This document shows positions 25,365 to 36,000 of a stretch of 64,000 nucleotides of DNA, piece after piece (position 1 is the stretch's first letter; each line of letters begins with the position of its first letter). This DNA comes from an uncultured beta proteobacterium. Lineage in GTDB: Bacteria > Pseudomonadota > Gammaproteobacteria > Burkholderiales > Burkholderiaceae_C. The notes under the pieces were generated by a model that worked only from the letters and a program-made list of their open reading frames with translations, did no database searches and was not told the DNA's origin. The position numbers and the translations under genes are program-made. The stretch is taken from NCBI GenBank assembly GCA_903886275.1, contig CAISLN010000019.1, positions 1 through 64,000 on the forward strand, written 5' to 3'.

Positions 25365-26297
25365 ATGACCGCACTCGTAATTGCCGAACACGACAACAGC
25401 TCCATCAAGCCCGCCACCCTCAACACCATTGCCGCTGCCCTGCAGTGCGGTGGCGAGGTGCATGTGCTGGTGGCCGGACATAACGCAGGCGCCGCCGTTG
25501 CAGCCGCTGCACAAATCGCCGGTGTGTCCAAGGTCATCCACGCCGAAGAGGCAGGCCTGGCCCATGGTCTGGCCGAAAACGTCACGGCCCAAGTGCTATC
25601 GATTGCGGCTGGCTACAGCCATATCGTTTTCGCCGCCACCGCCTCGGGCAAGAACATTGCGCCGCGCGTGGCCGCCAAGCTCGATGTCGGCCAGGTGTCT
25701 GACATCACCCAGGTGATTGCCCCCGACACCTTTGAGCGCCCCATCTACGCCGGCAACGCCATGGCCACGGTGCAGGCGCTGGACGCCACCAAGGTGCTGA
25801 CCGTGCGCACCACCGGTTTCGATCCGGTGCCTGCAAGCGGTGGCAGCGCCGCTGTGGAAAGCCTTGCCGCTGTGGCCGCTGCGAGCAGCGTCAGCTTTGT
25901 GGGCTCGGAGATTGCCCGCAACGACAGGCCCGAACTCACCAGCGCCAAGATCATCGTCAGCGGTGGCCGTGCCCTGGGCAGTTCTGAGAAGTTTGCCGAG
26001 ATCATCACGCCCCTGGCCGACAAGCTCGGTGCGGCCATGGGTGCCTCACGCGCCGCAGTGGACGCGGGCTATGCGCCCAACGACTGGCAGGTGGGACAGA
26101 CCGGCAAGATCGTCGCACCCCAGCTCTATGTGGCGTGCGGCATCAGCGGCGCCATCCAGCATCTGGCCGGCATGAAGGACAGCAAGGTCATCGTGGCGAT
26201 CAACAAGGATGCCGAGGCGCCGATCTTCTCGGTGGCAGATTACGGCCTGGTGGCCGATCTGTTTGTCGCCGTCCCCGAACTGGTGGCCGCACTTTAG
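25365..26297 (+). CDS. etfA: Electron transfer flavoprotein, alpha subunit
   Basis: 310 residues, standard length. The FAD-binding C-terminal half is clear: [19 protein letters not shown], then [20 protein letters not shown], then [20 protein letters not shown]. Cotranscribed with etfB (2-bp gap). A strong intrinsic terminator follows its stop, so the acyl-CoA dehydrogenase gene downstream probably has its own promoter or relies on read-through. Confidence 0.97.
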   Translation: MTALVIAEHDNSSIKPATLNTIAAALQCGGEVHVLVAGHNAGAAVAAAAQIAGVSKVIHAEEAGLAHGLAENVTAQVLSIAAGYSHIVFAATASGKNIAPRVAAKLDVGQVSDITQVIAPDTFERPIYAGNAMATVQALDATKVLTVRTTGFDPVPASGGSAAVESLAAVAAASSVSFVGSEIARNDRPELTSAKIIVSGGRALGSSEKFAEIITPLADKLGAAMGASRAAVDAGYAPNDWQVGQTGKIVAPQLYVACGISGAIQHLAGMKDSKVIVAINKDAEAPIFSVADYGLVADLFVAVPELVAAL

Positions 26298-26313
26298 GCC
26301 AGGCAGTTCAACA

Positions 26314-26340
26314 GGGCATCCATGGGGTGCCCTTTTTTTT
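26314..26340 (+). terminator. Intrinsic terminator after etfA
   Basis: GGGCATCC and GGGTGCCC (26314-26321 and 26325-26332) pair over 8 bp with one G-U pair around a 3-base loop, followed directly by eight T residues. Confidence 0.85.
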
Positions 26341-26386
26341 GTGCCCAGGCTGGGCACAACCCCGATTTTTATCAGTGGAGTTCAAT

Positions 26387-28177
26387 ATGAGTTACGTCGC
26401 CCCCGTCAAGGACATGCTGTTTAACATCGAGCATCTGGCCAACATCGCCCAGATCGCGCAGATCCCGGCCTTTGCCGATGCCGGTCTCGACACCGCACAA
26501 GCGGTGCTGGAAGAGGCCGCCAAGTTCACCGAGGGCGTGCTGGCTCCGTTGAACTGGACCGGGGACCAGAACCCCACCAGCTTCAAGGATGGCGTGGTCA
26601 CCGCCACCCCTGGCTTCAAGGAGGCCTTCCAGCAATTTGCCGAGGCCGGCTGGCAAGGCCTGCAGCACCCCACCGACTTTGGTGGCCAGGGCCTGCCCAA
26701 GACCATTGGCGCGGCCTGCATCGAAATGTGCAACAGCGCCAACCTGAGCTTTGCCCTGTGCCCGCTCCTGAGCGACGGCGCGATTGAAGCGCTGCTGACG
26801 GCTGGCTCTGCCGAACTCAATGCGGTCTATCTGGAAAAGCTCATCAGCGGCCAGTGGACCGGCACCATGAACCTGACCGAGCCACAGGCCGGCTCGGACC
26901 TGGCGGCCGTGCGCACCCGCGCTGAACCGTTGCCCGACGGCAGCTACAAGGTGTTTGGCACCAAGATTTACATCACCTGGGGTGAGCACGATATGGCCGA
27001 GAACATCGTCCATTTGGTGCTGGCGCGGGTGGCCGGTGCGCCCGAGGGCGTCAAGGGCATCAGCCTGTTCGTGGTGCCCAAATTCATGGTCAATGGCGAC
27101 GGCTCTTTGGGTGCGCGCAACGACGTGCATTGCGTCAGCATCGAGCACAAGATGGGCATCAAGGCCAGTCCTACCGCAGTGCTGCAATACGGTGACAACG
27201 GCGGCGCCATCGGCTATTTGGTGGGCCAGGAAAACCGCGGCCTGGAGTACATGTTCATCATGATGAATGCCGCCCGCTACGCCGTGGGTGTGCAGGGCAT
27301 TGCGATTGCCGAGCGCGCTTACCAAAAGGCCGTGACCTTCTCGCGCGATCGCATCCAGAGCCGCCCGGTCGATGGCTCGCTGCCGGCGGCAGGCCCCATC
27401 ATTCACCACCCCGATGTGCGCCGCATGCTGATGACCATGCGCGCCTACACCGAAGGCTGCCGCGCCATGGCCGCAACCGCTGCCAGCGCCTATGACGCGG
27501 CCCACCACCACCCGGATGCCGACACGCGCAAGGCCAACCAGTCCTTCTATGAATTCATGGTGCCGCTGATCAAGGGTTACAGCACCGAGATGAGCCTGAG
27601 CGTCACCTCGCTGGGCGTGCAGGTGCATGGCGGCATGGGCTATATCGAAGAAACCGGTGCGGCCCAGTACTACCGCGATGCCAAGATCCTGACGATTTAC
27701 GAAGGCACCACGGCCATCCAGTCCAACGACCTGGTGGGCCGCAAGACCGCCCGCGATGGCGGCCAAACGGCCAAGGGCATTGCCGCACAAATTGAAGCCA
27801 CTGAGGCCGAGTTGATCGCCAGCGGCACGCCGCATGCATTGGCGGTGGCCAAGCGCCTGCAAGCGGCGCGTCTGGCCTTTTTGGATGTGGTGGACTTTGT
27901 GGCCGCCCACACCCGCAGCAAGCCCAATGCCGTATTTGCCGGCAGCGTGCCCTACCTGATGCTCGCAGGCAATCTGATGTCGGGCTGGCAGTTGGCGCGC
28001 GCATTGCTGGTGGCCGAGAAGGCCGTGGCAGCGGGCACCGATGTGGCCTTTATGCAGGCCAAGCTCACCACCGCGCGCTTTTATGCCGACCACATTTTGA
28101 GCCAGGCGCCCGGTGTGCGCGATAGCATTGTGGAAGGTTCCGACAGCGTGATCGATATGGCGCTAGACGCCTTCTAA
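26387..28177 (+). CDS. Acyl-CoA dehydrogenase (long, ~600-residue type)
   Basis: 596 residues; the ATG at 26387 follows GTGGAG. It has the FAD/substrate signature MNLTEPQAGSDLAAVRTRAE, the C-terminal signature YYRDAKILTIYEGTTAIQSN (with the probable catalytic Glu), and extra N- and C-terminal parts that make it longer than the ~380-residue short- and medium-chain enzymes. This subfamily includes broad-chain acyl-CoA dehydrogenases and methylmercaptopropionyl-CoA dehydrogenase (DmdC); sequence alone does not settle the substrate. Electrons would pass to the ETF encoded upstream. Confidence 0.93.
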   Translation: MSYVAPVKDMLFNIEHLANIAQIAQIPAFADAGLDTAQAVLEEAAKFTEGVLAPLNWTGDQNPTSFKDGVVTATPGFKEAFQQFAEAGWQGLQHPTDFGGQGLPKTIGAACIEMCNSANLSFALCPLLSDGAIEALLTAGSAELNAVYLEKLISGQWTGTMNLTEPQAGSDLAAVRTRAEPLPDGSYKVFGTKIYITWGEHDMAENIVHLVLARVAGAPEGVKGISLFVVPKFMVNGDGSLGARNDVHCVSIEHKMGIKASPTAVLQYGDNGGAIGYLVGQENRGLEYMFIMMNAARYAVGVQGIAIAERAYQKAVTFSRDRIQSRPVDGSLPAAGPIIHHPDVRRMLMTMRAYTEGCRAMAATAASAYDAAHHHPDADTRKANQSFYEFMVPLIKGYSTEMSLSVTSLGVQVHGGMGYIEETGAAQYYRDAKILTIYEGTTAIQSNDLVGRKTARDGGQTAKGIAAQIEATEAELIASGTPHALAVAKRLQAARLAFLDVVDFVAAHTRSKPNAVFAGSVPYLMLAGNLMSGWQLARALLVAEKAVAAGTDVAFMQAKLTTARFYADHILSQAPGVRDSIVEGSDSVIDMALDAF

Positions 28178-28192
28178 AGCAAAGGGTTTTTT

Positions 28193-29143
28193 ATGTCCAA
28201 ACTGCCAGCACCTCTGGACCGTTTGCCGTTTCCGGTGATCGGTTCTCCGCTCTTTATCATCAGCAATCCCAAGTTGGTCATTGCCCAGTGCATTGCCGGC
28301 GTGGTGGGCTCCATGCCCGCGCTCAATGCCAGACCGGCCGCGCAATTGGAAGAATGGCTGATCGAGATCACAGAGGCGCTGGCAGCGCACAATGCGGCGC
28401 ATCCGGAAAACCCGGCCGCCCCCTTTGCCATCAACCAGATCGTGCACAAGAGCAACGAGCGGCTGATGCACGACATGGCCCTGTGCGTGAAGTACCAGGT
28501 GCCCATCATCATCACCTCGCTGGGCGCACGCGAAGACGTGAACGCCGCCGCCCATTCCTATGGCGGCGTGGTGCTGCACGACGTGATCAACAACAAGCAT
28601 GCGCACAAGGCCATCGAGAAGGGCGCCGATGGCCTGATCGCGGTGGCCGCAGGTGCCGGAGGCCACGCCGGGGTGAAGAGCCCGTTTGCGCTGGTGCAGG
28701 AAATCCGCCAGTGGTTTGACGGCCCGTTGGTGCTCAGCGGCTCGATCGCCACCGGTGGTGCGGTGCTGGCGGCCCAGGCCATGGGTGCTGACTTTGCCTA
28801 CATCGGCTCGGCCTTTATCGCCACCGAGGAAGCGCGCGCGGCCGAGGCCTACAAGCAGTGCATTGTGGACAGCGACTCCGACGACATCGTCTACAGCAAT
28901 CTGTTTACCGGCGTGCATGGCAACTACCTCGCTCCCAGCATACGCGCCGCTGGCATGGACCCCGAGCATCTGCCGGTGAGCGACCCCACGGCCATGGACT
29001 TTGGCAGTGCCAAGGCCTGGAAGGAAATTTGGGGCTGCGGCCAGGGCATTGGTGCGGTGACAAAAGTGCAGCCGGCCGGTGCCTATATTGCCCAGCTCAA
29101 GCGCGAATACGCCCAAGCCAAGGCGCGCTTGTTGGGCGCTTAA
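28193..29143 (+). CDS. Nitronate monooxygenase-family flavoprotein
   Basis: 316 residues forming an FMN-binding TIM barrel: PVIGSPLFIISNPKLVIAQ at the start, then GADGLIAVAAGAGGHAG (with the conserved GGHAG phosphate loop and catalytic-type His), then LSGSIATGGAVLAAQAMGAD. Family members oxidise nitronates or act as enoyl reductases. It follows the acyl-CoA dehydrogenase by 15 bp, so it is likely cotranscribed and may act on a related CoA substrate; that link is inference. Confidence 0.9.
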   Translation: MSKLPAPLDRLPFPVIGSPLFIISNPKLVIAQCIAGVVGSMPALNARPAAQLEEWLIEITEALAAHNAAHPENPAAPFAINQIVHKSNERLMHDMALCVKYQVPIIITSLGAREDVNAAAHSYGGVVLHDVINNKHAHKAIEKGADGLIAVAAGAGGHAGVKSPFALVQEIRQWFDGPLVLSGSIATGGAVLAAQAMGADFAYIGSAFIATEEARAAEAYKQCIVDSDSDDIVYSNLFTGVHGNYLAPSIRAAGMDPEHLPVSDPTAMDFGSAKAWKEIWGCGQGIGAVTKVQPAGAYIAQLKREYAQAKARLLGA

Positions 29144-29159
29144 AACGGAGCCTTGCTGT

Positions 29160-29354
29160 ATGCGGTTTTTGCTGCTGGCTAGCGTTTGTGCCTTGCTGTC
29201 GCTGATCTGCGTCCTGCTGTTTGCGTACATGGGGGGCAGCGTCGATGCGCAGGGTGTGTTGCATGAGCCCTTTGCGCTGATCCCTCTGGCCTGGATGCTG
29301 TTTGTGGCCGCCGTCTATTTCGCCTTTCGCTATTGGAAGACCCGCCCGCGTTGA
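29160..29354 (+). CDS. Small two-helix membrane protein (DUF3955-like)
   Basis: 64 residues: one helix MRFLLLASVCALLSLICVLL, a short loop GGSVDAQGVLHEPF, and a second helix ALIPLAWMLFVAAVYFAFRY with a basic end. The loop-plus-second-helix pattern is that of DUF3955. The start at 29160 is 16 bp after the previous stop. Function unknown. Confidence 0.7.
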   Translation: MRFLLLASVCALLSLICVLLFAYMGGSVDAQGVLHEPFALIPLAWMLFVAAVYFAFRYWKTRPR

Positions 29355-29448
29355 GCGCAGTCGTGTGTACGCCGCTGGCAGCCTGCAATTTTTTGCACGC
29401 CTGCCCGGGAGTGAGTGCGAATCGGAGTGCCATGGCGGCCTGCGTCTT

Positions 29449-29515
29449 GAAGTGACTTGGTTACCAGCGCCTCGACGTGACTTTGTTCCTGCGAGCGTCC
29501 AGAAGTGACTTGGTT
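29449..29515. repeat. Three short direct repeats, possible insertion-sequence end
   Basis: GAAGTGACTTGGTT at 29449-29462, GACGTGACTTTGTT at 29474-29487 and GAAGTGACTTGGTT at 29502-29515, spaced 25 and 28 bp. Multiple short repeats at one end are typical of transposase-binding arrays, for example in the IS21 family. No transposase gene lies next to them, so this may be a remnant end. Confidence 0.5.
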
Positions 29516-29541
29516 GTCTGAGTCCATGCAGCCATGTCAGA

Positions 29542-30210
29542 TCAACAGCCCATCCCTGTTACTAAAAAACGGGTGAACTGCGGCGCGTCGCCCGCCTGCC
29601 AGAGGGGCAGCTTCTCCATCACCGCAGCAAAGGCGGATGAGGCTTCAAACGCCGCCAGCCAGGCTTGCAATTGCGGCCAAGCTTGCGCTGCGAACCAGGC
29701 TTTGTCGGTGTGGGCGAACTGGCGCACAAAGGGGGCGATGGCGGCGTCTAGCAGGCCCCAATGCTTGCCCTGCAAGGCGGGCTGTGTGGCCAATCGGTCT
29801 TGCCATTGCTGCAGAATAATTGCGCCCTGTGCGCGCCAGGCCAGGCCATCGGCCAGTGCAAAACGGGCCGGGTATTTGTACCGGTCCAATGCCTGCTTGA
29901 ACGGGCCGTCGTTGAGCGCAATGCAGGCCAGCGTGTCGTCTCTGGTGACGCTGAACAATGGCAGCCAGCCCAACGGGTCGCGTTGCTGCAAGGCCCAGCG
30001 CATGATGTCCAGACTTTGTTCTAGCACCACTCCACCGGGCAAAACCAGCACCGGCACCGTGGCCTTGGGCGAGGCCTGCAGCAGCTCGGGCGGCTTGTGC
30101 TTCAAGGCAATTTCGCGCAGCTCCACTGCGACACCAGCGGCCTGCAAGGCCAGGCGTGCGCGCATGGCATAGGGGCAGCGGCGAAACGAATAAAGAAGGG
30201 GAGCCGGCAT
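29542..30210 (-). CDS. Glutathione S-transferase-family protein
   Basis: 222 residues from the ATG at 30210. The thioredoxin-like N-terminal half has LYSFRRCPYAMRARLAL (CPYA in the redox position) and TVPVLVLPGGVVLEQSLDIM; the C-terminal half is the all-helical GST domain (LLDAAIAPFVRQFAH). Likely a soluble glutathione-dependent transferase or thiol-disulphide protein. It follows trhO by 16 bp on the same strand. Confidence 0.88.
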   Translation of the reverse strand: MPAPLLYSFRRCPYAMRARLALQAAGVAVELREIALKHKPPELLQASPKATVPVLVLPGGVVLEQSLDIMRWALQQRDPLGWLPLFSVTRDDTLACIALNDGPFKQALDRYKYPARFALADGLAWRAQGAIILQQWQDRLATQPALQGKHWGLLDAAIAPFVRQFAHTDKAWFAAQAWPQLQAWLAAFEASSAFAAVMEKLPLWQAGDAPQFTRFLVTGMGC

Positions 30211-30226
30211 GCAGAACGGCTTGGCC

Positions 30227-31153
30227 TCAGGCCTCATCCACAGGGGTTTGCTGGCGCGCCTTGGCCCTCTCCCATTGGCGTTGGCGTTCGCGTGCGCCAC
30301 TCTTTTGCGCCTGCGACGTGGTGGCGTGGCAGCGCGGGCAACTGACTCCGGCCTCATACAGCGCGGAGGCGGTGGCGCCGGCTTCCAGCGGTTGGCGACA
30401 AGCCCGGCACAGCGCATGCGGGCCTGGGTGCAGGCCGTGTCCCACCGACACGCGCTCGTCAAACACAAAGCATTCGCCCTGCCACAGGCTGTCCTCTGGT
30501 GCCACGGTTTCCAGGTATTTGAGGATGCCGCCCTCCAGATGGAACACCTCCTCAAAGCCCTGTGCGCGCAAATAGGCGGTGGACTTTTCGCAGCGTATGC
30601 CACCGGTGCAAAACATGGCCACCCGGGGTTTTTTGCCAGAGGGCGTGGTGGCCGCCAGTTGCGGCTGGGCATCCAACCAGGCCGGCAGTTCGGCAAAGCT
30701 TTTGAGCTTCGGGTTGATGGCATGGGCAAAGCTGCCGATCTCCGCCTCGTAGTCGTTGCGGGTGTCCACCACCAGCACCTCGGGGTCGGCGATCAGCGCG
30801 TTCCAATCCTGCGGCTTGACGTAGGTGCCGGCCATGCGCGTGGGGCTGATGCCCGCCACGTTCATGGTGACGATTTCTTTTTTGAGCCGCACCTTCATGC
30901 GGTGAAACGGGGCCTTGTCGGACCAGGATTCCTTGTGCTGCAGGTTGGCCAACAGCGGGTCGGCGCGCAAATAGGCCAGCACCGCGCGCACATCCTCAGC
31001 GGCACCGGCAACTGTGCTGTTGATGCCCTCGCTGGCGAGCAGGATCAGGCCCTTGATGTGGTGCTTCTCGCACAGGGCCAGCAGCGGCGGCTTGCGCGAC
31101 GCGAAGTCGGGGAGGGCGACAAATTTATAAAAGGCAGCGGTCAGATAGGGCAT
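30227..31153 (-). CDS. trhO: tRNA uridine(34) hydroxylase, rhodanese-like
   Basis: 308 residues from the ATG at 31153. The N-terminal domain ([20 protein letters not shown]) and the rhodanese domain with the catalytic-type loop [16 protein letters not shown] match the YceA/TrhO family, which makes 5-hydroxyuridine at tRNA position 34 using oxygen. The C-terminal tail has two Cys pairs (CRAC, CPRC) that may bind zinc. It diverges from the conserved hypothetical gene at 31273. Confidence 0.92.
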   Translation of the reverse strand: MPYLTAAFYKFVALPDFASRKPPLLALCEKHHIKGLILLASEGINSTVAGAAEDVRAVLAYLRADPLLANLQHKESWSDKAPFHRMKVRLKKEIVTMNVAGISPTRMAGTYVKPQDWNALIADPEVLVVDTRNDYEAEIGSFAHAINPKLKSFAELPAWLDAQPQLAATTPSGKKPRVAMFCTGGIRCEKSTAYLRAQGFEEVFHLEGGILKYLETVAPEDSLWQGECFVFDERVSVGHGLHPGPHALCRACRQPLEAGATASALYEAGVSCPRCHATTSQAQKSGARERQRQWERAKARQQTPVDEA

Positions 31154-31272
31154 GGCGCATTTTGCCGTGCAAATGCTGCGGCGCTTGGCGAGCGTTGTTG
31201 CGTGGAGCGGGCCGTCTGCCAAAATGCCCGACACGCTGGGCACAATGCCGCAGCACCCGATTGAAAAAAGCC

Positions 31273-31749
31273 ATGACCGAAAACTCACCCGACCCCGTCC
31301 ACGAAGCCCGCATCTGGAGCGATGCACGCTGGACCGCGCGCATCATCAAGAACGAAGACGACGACGGCTGGGCGGTGGCCATGCTGCTGCACAGCGAATC
31401 CGAGCCGGCCCTGGTCGGGCCCTGGACCATGGGGCGCGACAAGAAAAACCCCAAGCCGCTGGATGTGGCCGCGTTCAATACCCTGGTCAAAACGGCCAAC
31501 GAGGTGATTCGCCGCCACGAGCAGCAGCTCCATGCCCAGCTCAACCGCAATGTCACGGTGACGGGCGCAACAGGGCGCATCCGGGTCACGCTGGCCATAG
31601 TCCCCGACGAAGAGGGTGCCAGCGCCTGCCTGGTCGCCACCGATGTCTTTGACGAGGAACTCGCCCGGGTGGCTGTCTCACCAGCCTTCAAGCTCAATGC
31701 CAGCAGCGCCCTGGCCTGGGTCGAGTCGGACTATGCGCGCCAGGCCTGA
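31273..31749 (+). CDS. Conserved hypothetical protein
   Basis: 158 residues, soluble, no signal peptide. It begins [20 protein letters not shown] and contains [20 protein letters not shown]. The ATG at 31273 is preferred over upstream in-frame starts that would extend toward trhO. I do not recognise a domain. Convergent with the receiver-like gene, with 9 bp between stops. Confidence 0.75.
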   Translation: MTENSPDPVHEARIWSDARWTARIIKNEDDDGWAVAMLLHSESEPALVGPWTMGRDKKNPKPLDVAAFNTLVKTANEVIRRHEQQLHAQLNRNVTVTGATGRIRVTLAIVPDEEGASACLVATDVFDEELARVAVSPAFKLNASSALAWVESDYARQA

Positions 31750-31758
31750 AGCGCCGCC

Positions 31759-32202
31759 TCAATGCAGGTGCATGGCCTTGCTTGCCACCGCAAGGGCTTC
31801 AGCGCTGTGCCGGCGTGCGACGGCGCCCATCAGCTTGGCGAACAACTCGCCGGGCTTCACCGGGGCGAGCACATAGGCATCGACCCGTCCAGCCAGGAAG
31901 GCGGCAACGAGGCTGGGACAGGCCCGGCTGTTGGAAAACGCAAGGGTGGCGATGTTTTGAAACGTCTCACTGGTGCGCATTCTGGACAACAGGCCTGCGC
32001 CGCACCAGGGGTGGTCCCAGTCTGCAATCACGGCGTCGTAGCTGCTGCCGGTAAAGCGGTCTGTGGTCTTGGAGGCCTGGCCGGCCCTCTCGATCCGCAC
32101 GAAGGGGTGCAGGCCCTCCAGAATGGAGCCGACGCCATCGCCATGTGCGTTGGGTGCGTCGATCAGCAGCACACGCAGCCCTTGGGTGTCCTCAACTGCC
32201 AT
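31759..32202 (-). CDS. Divergent response-regulator receiver-like protein
   Basis: 147 residues. Shape of a CheY-type fold: LRVLLIDAPN (acidic pair reduced to one Asp), YDAVIADWDHPW with a candidate phospho-Asp, LAFSN in the Thr/Ser position and APVKPGEL with the conserved Lys. No output domain. It lies downstream of the phytochrome kinase and its LuxR-type regulator on the same strand (187 bp away), so it may serve the same pathway. Start uncertain; ATG at 32202 fits the fold. Confidence 0.65.
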   Translation of the reverse strand: MAVEDTQGLRVLLIDAPNAHGDGVGSILEGLHPFVRIERAGQASKTTDRFTGSSYDAVIADWDHPWCGAGLLSRMRTSETFQNIATLAFSNSRACPSLVAAFLAGRVDAYVLAPVKPGELFAKLMGAVARRHSAEALAVASKAMHLH

Positions 32203-32388
32203 AGGGTTGCTGCACAGCTTGCGCGGGGCCGGTATCGGTAACTGTTGCCATCTTGTGCATCTCACTCCCATTGAATAGCGCGATGATGCGGGGCCAAGCG
32301 CCGCGGCGCCATCGGGCCGCCCCCAGGCAATATAGGGAAATCCTTAGTTATGCTGAGGCTTTGCCCAGTTATGCCCTGGCCAGCACAT

Positions 32389-33021
32389 TCAACTCGTAAG
32401 GCCGTTGAGCAGTGCATAGCGCATCAGTTCGGCCATGCTGCCCTGGTTGAGCTTTTCCATCATCTTGGCCTTGTGGGTGCTGACCGTCTTGTTGCTGATG
32501 GCCAACTGCAAGGCGATGGCATTGACGCTGGAGCCGCTGACCAGCAGGCTAAAGACCTGCATTTCGCGGTCGGTCAGCAGGGTGTGGAGCCCACTGCGCG
32601 AGGCCGGCGCTTCTTCAAACACCATTTGCTCGGCCAGCCCGGGCGAGATGTACCTGCGCTTGGCGGCAACCGCGCGAATGGCGGGCAACAAAATGTGCAG
32701 GTCGCAGTCTTTGGTGATGTAGCCCGAGGCGCCGGCCTTGAGCGCCTGCAACGCCACCCTGGGCTCGTTGTGCATGCTCAGAACCAGCAGCGGCAGCCCT
32801 GGCCAGCCTGACTTGACCCGTGCAATCAGCTCCGCCCCGCTGAGGCCCGGCATGTCCATGTCGAGCAGCAGAATGTCGGGCAGGCTGCGGTGCAGGCAGT
32901 CCATCAGCTCACTGCCGTTGGCGGCGTCGCCCACCACCTCAAAATCCGCCACCTGCTCGAAAATCATTTTCAGACCGCTGCGCACAATGGCGTGGTCGTC
33001 GGTGATGAGTATGCGAATCAT
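32389..33021 (-). CDS. NarL/FixJ-type response regulator
   Basis: 210 residues. Receiver domain with ILITDDHAIVRSGL, phospho-Asp in LLLDMDMPGLSG and Lys in YITKDCD; then a LuxR-type helix-turn-helix (LTDREMQVFSLLVSGSSVNA, ISNKTVSTHKAKMMEKL). Its ATG overlaps the stop of the phytochrome kinase gene by 4 bp, so it is the cognate partner and should carry the light signal to DNA. Confidence 0.94.
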   Translation of the reverse strand: MIRILITDDHAIVRSGLKMIFEQVADFEVVGDAANGSELMDCLHRSLPDILLLDMDMPGLSGAELIARVKSGWPGLPLLVLSMHNEPRVALQALKAGASGYITKDCDLHILLPAIRAVAAKRRYISPGLAEQMVFEEAPASRSGLHTLLTDREMQVFSLLVSGSSVNAIALQLAISNKTVSTHKAKMMEKLNQGSMAELMRYALLNGLTS

Positions 33022-36000
33022 GGGGTGTGCGCCTTGCCAGGAAAGTCGTGGGGAATCGTCAGGCGGATGGTCGAGCCATACTGAAGCTGGCTTTCAATCT
33101 CCAAGGTGCCGCCCAGCGCAATGGCGCGCTCGTTCATGCCCAGCAGGCCAAAGGAATTTTTGCGCTGGCCCGCTGCCACATCAAAGCCGGTGCCGTTGTC
33201 TGTCACCTCCAGCACCAGTGCATCGCCGCTGCGCAGGCTGATGCGGATGCGCGATGCACTGCCGTGGCGAAGGGCATTGGTGATGGACTCCTGCACGATG
33301 CGGTACACCACCACGGCGCGCATTTCATCGAGGCCACAGTCACCGCCAGGCAGGTCGAGCGCGAAGGCTATGGCGCCTGCGCTGGCAGATTCGGCGCACA
33401 GGGTCTCGATGGCGTGGACCAGTCCCAGGTCCAGGGTGTTGGGCCGCAGGTACAGCACCACATCGCGAACGCCACGGATGCCCCGGTCCAGCAGGTCTTT
33501 CATGTCGGCCACCAAGGAGGGCAGCGCCGGGTCTAGCGCGCAGTAGCGCATTTCCATCAGCAGCAGGCGCATGCGCAGGCCGGTGAGAACCTGGCCCAAC
33601 TCGTCATGGATTTCCCTTGCCATGGCCTTGCGTTCCTGCTCGCGCACGCTCTCGTTTTGCACCACCAGTTCGCGCAGGCGCTGGCGCGAGACACCCAGCT
33701 GTACATCGGCGCGGTGAATGGCCAGCTCTTCTTCCACCCGCTTGCGCTCGGTGATGTCGCTGGTAAAGCCATGCCAGACGACCGAGCCGTCCTGCTCCTG
33801 TTGGGGCATGGCATTGCCCAGCAACCAGCGCTCGGTGCCGTCTTCAAACCGCAAGCGGTACTCGTGGACCCAGGCGCTGAGCTGGCTGGCCGACTCCTGC
33901 ACGCTTGCCACAAAGCCCTGGCGGTCTTGTGGGTGAATGCGCTGAAAGACCTTGCTGGCATCCAAGTGCACCTCGTCCGGGCTGAGCCGGTAGATGTCGC
34001 GCATGGCGTCGCTGGCGTAAATAAACCGGTCCCGGCCATCGGCTTGTTGCTGGTATTTGTAGACCATGCCAGGCACTCGGCTGGCAATTTGCTGCAGCCG
34101 CACCAGTAACTCGCGTTGCTCCATCTCGGCCCGGATCTGGTCCGAGAGGTCGATCAACACGCCTATGAAAGTATCGCCCTGCGGACGCAGCATGCCGTAA
34201 TGCAGTGCATACCAACCGAGCTGTCCGTCCTTGCGCCGCAGCTGCAAGGTGGTGCGAAAGGCCCCGCCGCTTTGAACGGCCTGGTAGGCTTCTCGCGCAC
34301 AGACCGCGTAGCTGTCATCGTCCGCAAAGCATTGCCGGGTGGTGCAGCCATTGAGCGCGCCTTCTTCGAAGCCCAGCATGGTGTTGAAGGCCTTGTTGGT
34401 CCATTGAATACGCTTGTGTTGAATCTTCACAAAGCCCACCAGGTCGCTGCCCAGAATGGCTTGGTGTTCGTCCAGCAGCTGCGCCAGTTGAATGGTCTCG
34501 AGCTTGCGCACGGTGATGTTTTCGTGGGCAATGACCGCGCCCTTGGCAATGCCCAACAAGGGCACTGCCGACATGCGAAACCAGCGTTCTTCCTCGGGCG
34601 AGTTGCAGGGATAGTCGAATGAAAAATGATTGCTGTCGTGGTTCAGCACGGCTGCAATGGCACCGCGCATGGTGGCTGACTGCTGCTGCACATCGGGTGG
34701 CGCATTCGCTGCGGCGTTCTCGTCCAGATAGCTGCGTCCGATCAGACCTTCGGCCAAATCGGGTACGCCGTTGCTTTTTGCAAAGTTGCGCCAAGCGGCG
34801 TTGACGGCGGAGATGTGGCCTTGGTGGTCCAGCACGGCAATGTGGGCCGGCATGGAGTTGAGGATGGCCTGCGCAAAGGCTTCGCGCTCTCTGAGCAGCT
34901 CAATTTCAATCAGGGATACCAGCTCGGCGGCCGAGTTCAGTTCCTCTGGCGTCCATGGCAGGCTTTTGCCGACTATGGTGGTCATGAATTGCGCGAAGGA
35001 TTTGCGCGGTGAAATGCGCCCCTGTTCGTCTGCGCTATGGGCCTGTTCGGCATTGCCCCCGCCCCACACCACGACGCGCGCACGCTCTTGGCGAAACCAC
35101 ATCAAGGTCACATCCGGCCTTGCGGGAAGCGACACGCACAGCACGCCTGCGGTGTCGCCATCGAGGGCTTCGATGGCCAGGTCCTGCTTGAGGGCGTTAG
35201 ATGAAAACAGTGCCGAGTCGCCATCGCGGGCCAGCCTGCGCCTTTGGATTTCCAGGATCTGCTCGGTGGACGGGGCGCCCTGCGTGGCTTCAATCAGGCC
35301 ACCGATTTGCAGCGCAAAGCTGTCGGCGTTGACGACGCCCAGCAACTCACTGGAAGCGGCGCGCTGCATCAGGGTTTTGAAGTCGAAGGCGCGAATGCGT
35401 TCGGCCAGCCGCCTGCGTCGCAGGGCCAGGTCCAACTCGCGTTCGCGGCGCTGGCGAATCAGCCGCCCCTCAATCAAAGAGGCCACGTCTTCACACAGCC
35501 AGCCCAGGGCGTCGCAGGCCATGGCATCGAAATACTGGGGCAGCGTTTTGTTCTGGCAAGACAGCAGTCCCCACAGGGCGCCGTCCACAATCAGCGAGCC
35601 CACCAGGCTAGAGCGCACCTGCATGTTCTTCATGTACTCAATGTGCAGGGGCGAGACGCTCCTCAGACTGGAGCGACCCAGATCGATCTGCTGCGCATGG
35701 CCAAGCGCCACCAGCGCCGAGGGGGTGTACAGGGCGTCCGAGATTTGGCGCACCCGGCCCGACTTGAAAAGTTCGCGCGCCTGTTTGGGGATGTCGGAGG
35801 CCGGAAAGTGCAGGCCCAGGTAGGGCTCTATGTGCTCAGCGCGGGCCTCTGCCAGCACTTGGCCGTTCCAGTCCGCGTCAAAGCGGTACAGCATGACGCG
35901 GTCGAAGCCGGTGATTGCGCGCACCCCTTTCACCAGCTGCGTGGCAATGGAGTCCATATCCGTCAAGCCCCTCAGAGCGCCAAGGTGCTGGCGACAGCGC

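Noticed and set aside
26372-28093. 573-codon frame opposite the acyl-CoA dehydrogenase
   Set aside because: An antisense artefact of high GC; His/Gly/Ala-rich with no domain.
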